Shown here: one piece after another, positions 61,945-64,000 of the stretch | Layout of the letters: the number at the start of each line of letters is the position of its first letter | Numbering within the stretch: position 1 is the first letter of the stretch | Notes under the pieces: model-generated | The model's database searches: none | Told to the model about the DNA's origin: nothing | Seen by the model: the letters and a program-made list of their open reading frames with translations, nothing else | Source of the DNA: Capsulimonadaceae bacterium | GTDB taxonomy: Bacteria; Armatimonadota; Armatimonadia; Armatimonadales; Capsulimonadaceae | Length of the DNA stretch: 64,000 bases | Assembly (NCBI GenBank): GCA_031292625.1 | Contig: JARLGU010000018.1 | Span: forward strand, 1-64,000 | Direction: 5' to 3' | Position numbers and translations under genes: made by a program

Positions 61945-63467
61945 GCACTGCAACTGCCTCGACCGCAACGCCGAAAAAGCCGTTTACCGCCCCGCCGCGC
62001 GAAGTTTGGGCGTGGGGAATTGGCGCGCTGGCATCGCACTATCTGATACAAACGTTCGGCCAAGCGGCGACCATCTTCACGGTCGGATTTGCGATCAGCC
62101 CGCTGATCATCGGCTGGGCCATGATGATTCCACGCCTTTTCGATGCCTTTCTCGACCCGTACCTGGGACACCTCTCCGACAACACGCATACGCCGTGGGG
62201 GCGGCGAAAGCCCTACCTGATCGTGGGCGCGGTCCTCGGGGCGATCATGCTCAACCTGGTATGGTGGGCCAATCCGCACTGGCCCGCAATGCACACGCTT
62301 GTTTACCTCGGCGTCCTCGGCACGCTGTTTTATGTCTGCTATGGGCTCTACACGATGGCCTGGACAGCAGTCGGCTACGAGTTAACCGACGACTACAACG
62401 AGCGTTCGAAGGTTGCGGCGGTCGCGGCCTTCTTCCTGGCCATCGTCGCGCTCAGTTCATCGTGGATCTACCGCATCGCGCTGATGCCGATCTTCGGGCA
62501 CAACAGAATTGTAAACGGTCACTTGCAGGGCGATGAAATCGTCGGCATCCGGTGGATCGCGGCGGTCGTCGGCATCATCATCGTCGCTGCGGCGATGGTT
62601 GCCGCCGCCGGATGCCGCGAGCGTTTCACGCACGCCAACAAGAAGCACGAGCCGCTCCTTCCGGCACTGATGACATCGCTGCGCAACAGGCCGTTTTTCA
62701 TCCTGCTGATGGTCAAGGTCTGCCAGCTTCTGGGCGAGCGGCTGGCGGGAGCGCTGTTCAGCTTCCTCGCAATCTATTACGTTTGCGTGGGCGACAAGAC
62801 GCTGGCAATGAATATTACGGGACTTGGCGGGACGATCGGGCTCGTCTGGAATTTCGCGCTGCTGCCGTTTATCAAGCCGATCTCCGTCAAGTGGGGCAAG
62901 CGGGCGGCATTCATCGGCGGAGCCTGCATCAGCATGTGCGCGGCTCTCTTGCAACCGTTCATCATGAACCCGCATCTTCCGTACCTGATGCTGATCCCGG
63001 CGCTCGTGATCGCCCCCCTGACAATGATCGCGGGCACGGTTGCGAATGCGATCGTGCCGGACATCTGCGACCTTGACGAACTCGAGACCGGTCAGCGCCG
63101 CGAAGGATTGTTCACGTCGGTGATGGGCTTTATGGCCAAACTCGAAATCTCGCTTTGCGCCTTGCTGTCGGGTTACATTGTCACATGGTCGGGCCTCAAC
63201 GTCAAGCTGACCAGCCCGCAGCCGCACGATGTTCTCAACCGCCTCTACTGGCTCGCGGTGATCCCGAATATTATCTTTACGCTCGGGGCGCTGCTGCTGA
63301 CATTCAAGTTTCCGATGACCAGCGAGTTCATGGACGCAGTCCGGAAGCAGCTCGATGAGCGCCACAAGGCAATCCGCGAGACGGCTCCCAACAACGAACT
63401 TGTCGCTGAGGAAGAGCGCCACGCGCTAGTACTTGGAACCGGCAACGCAGCATCCGTCGCGAAATAG
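61941..63467 (+). CDS. GPH family sugar:cation symporter (MFS)
   Basis: A 508-residue protein with about 12 membrane segments. The family motif DPYLGHLSDNTHTPWGRRKP follows the second segment, and PDICDLDELETGQRREGLF, another hallmark of the glycoside-pentoside-hexuronide family, lies in the second half. Relatives (MelB, XynB, GusB) take up glycosides or hexuronides with Na+ or H+. It overlaps the double hydrolase by four bases (ATGA) and ends the right arm, so it probably imports the products of this locus. Uronic acid or its oligomers would fit with the heparinase-type lyase in the left arm. Confidence 0.92.
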   Translation: MSTATASTATPKKPFTAPPREVWAWGIGALASHYLIQTFGQAATIFTVGFAISPLIIGWAMMIPRLFDAFLDPYLGHLSDNTHTPWGRRKPYLIVGAVLGAIMLNLVWWANPHWPAMHTLVYLGVLGTLFYVCYGLYTMAWTAVGYELTDDYNERSKVAAVAAFFLAIVALSSSWIYRIALMPIFGHNRIVNGHLQGDEIVGIRWIAAVVGIIIVAAAMVAAAGCRERFTHANKKHEPLLPALMTSLRNRPFFILLMVKVCQLLGERLAGALFSFLAIYYVCVGDKTLAMNITGLGGTIGLVWNFALLPFIKPISVKWGKRAAFIGGACISMCAALLQPFIMNPHLPYLMLIPALVIAPLTMIAGTVANAIVPDICDLDELETGQRREGLFTSVMGFMAKLEISLCALLSGYIVTWSGLNVKLTSPQPHDVLNRLYWLAVIPNIIFTLGALLLTFKFPMTSEFMDAVRKQLDERHKAIRETAPNNELVAEEERHALVLGTGNAASVAK

Positions 63468-63637
63468 CCCATCCAATCGCATATACATGCCCCCAAACAT
63501 TATTTAGAGGACGCCTTCCATAACGGTTGTTGCGTGGCCAACCGCCATGAAGAATAATTGAGGGATCAACAGTTCGTGACACTGATTGAGGAGTTTTTCT
63601 TATGTTTACAATTGTGGTTTAATCCCAATGACTCAAA

Positions 63638-63681
63638 CAAAAAAGCCTAGACATTGGATTAAAATCCAAAAATCTAGGCTT
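63638..63681 (-). terminator. Terminator downstream of tRNA-Gly
   Basis: Arms aagcctaga (63643-63651) and tctaggctt (63673-63681) enclose a second stem (ttggat/atccaa). On the minus strand the stem runs into TTTTTT. Confidence 0.85.
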
Positions 63682-63688
63682 ATCCTTA

Positions 63689-63763
63689 TGGAGCGGGAGA
63701 CGAGGATCGAACTCGCGACACCCTGCTTGGGAAGCAGGTGCTCTACCACTGAGCTACTCCCGC
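63689..63763 (-). tRNA. tRNA-Gly (anticodon CCC)
   Basis: The 75-nt minus-strand sequence folds fully: acceptor GCGGGAG/CTCCCGC, D stem GCTC/GAGC, anticodon stem CCTGC/GCAGG with loop TTCCCAA, T stem GCGAG/CTCGT with loop TTCGATC. The discriminator is T, followed by an encoded CCA. A terminator lies directly downstream. Confidence 0.97.
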
Positions 63764-63896
63764 AAAAAAATGCCCTCAAATCTAACAGACATTGATACTT
63801 AGTGTAAATATCTGCTCCATCTGCGCTGCACTCTCTAACATTGTACCTCGCCTAGAGTTTGGTAGGGCACCTGCTTGAGCTCAAAATTCTGTGATT

Positions 63897-64000
63897 TTAG
63901 CGATTATCGCTACCTTCAGTCTCCTCAATGTCTACGGCAGTTAGAATCTGCCTAAGGCGCTTCCGCTGCTCCCGCGACAACGATTGTCCGAGGTTATAGG
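63897..64000 (-). CDS. C-terminal end of an unidentified protein (cut by window edge)
   Basis: The minus-strand frame entering from the right edge encodes 33 residues, LGQSLSREQRKRLRQILTAV among them, and stops at 63897-63899. It is charged, helical in look and without a recognisable motif. Frame openness over 100 bases is weak evidence by itself; the polar coding pattern supports a real C terminus. Confidence 0.45.
   Translation of the reverse strand, partial: YNLGQSLSREQRKRLRQILTAVDIEETEGSDNR

Noticed and set aside
63689-63763. tRNA-Gly as an attachment site
   Set aside because: I saw no second copy of the tRNA 3' end within the window and no integrase beside it.
63586-63795. Short frame reading through the tRNA-Gly gene (..METRIELATPCLGSRCSTTE..)
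   Set aside because: This is the well-known spurious translation of a tRNA antisense strand; the tRNA fold is complete.
1-64000. CRISPR arrays, rRNA operons, prophage
   Set aside because: No regularly spaced short repeats, no rRNA-like stretches and no phage structural genes were found on either strand.

Overview
The window reads as a GC-rich bacterial chromosome segment, most likely from the Armatimonadota (a Capsulimonas-like organism). This is an inference from its character: four DUF1559 / H-X9-DG pseudopilin genes, many large exported glycan-degrading enzymes, several LacI, GntR and AraC regulators next to those enzymes, and scattered RHS and REP-type debris. No rRNA, CRISPR array, phage genes or replication origin was seen. 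One tRNA gene, tRNA-Gly(CCC), lies near the right end.

Layout. 1-1870: the tail of an IS3-type transposase abuts an RHS tip that it truncates, followed by a putative immunity gene and a second RHS tip. 2186-5830: comM (yifB), then a serial array in which three cargo units (an IS200-like/RAYT element, a HicAB toxin-antitoxin pair and an orphan 198-aa gene) are each followed by another copy of the comM 3' end. 5839-7566: an SDR enzyme divergent from a TetR regulator, with three shared operators. 7764-11419: a pseudopilin and a GH-A enzyme. 11434-17100: a FAD oxidoreductase, an AraC regulator, a GH4 glycosidase and a MelR-like regulator; the 3' end of the GH4 gene recurs as a direct repeat about 3 kb away, bracketing the oxidoreductase and AraC genes. 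17246-26972: mostly housekeeping genes (DHH phosphoesterase, msrA, a MarR/efflux operon, nucleoside hydrolase, gapA, hemC, peptide deformylase, ACT-domain protein). 27138-36616: two tandem modules of identical design, each regulator, pseudopilin, secreted GH-A enzyme. 36629-38448: an AAA ATPase overlapping a TOPRIM-like DUF4276 gene, a candidate defence pair. 38521-44161: mfd and a PAS-GGDEF diguanylate cyclase. 44433-63467: a large polysaccharide-utilisation locus. In its left arm a pseudopilin is followed on the minus strand by an esterase-like protein, GH43-CBM32, a heparinase-type lyase, a small exported protein and a GH95-like enzyme. The right arm, divergent from it, holds a GntR/LacI regulator, a lipoprotein, a double-hydrolase fusion and a GPH sugar symporter.

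How it works together (inference). Each glycan module appears to be switched by its own sugar-sensing repressor acting at consensus-like promoters overlapped by palindromes. The first product is a type IV pilin-like H-X9-DG protein and the following products are exported carbohydrate-active enzymes. Breakdown products would enter through the GPH symporter and be processed by cytoplasmic enzymes such as the GH4 glycosidase and nucleoside hydrolase, feeding glycolysis (gapA). The two most unusual signals are the 3'-end duplications that bracket cargo genes (comM array and GH4 repeat) and the repeated regulator-pseudopilin-enzyme design.
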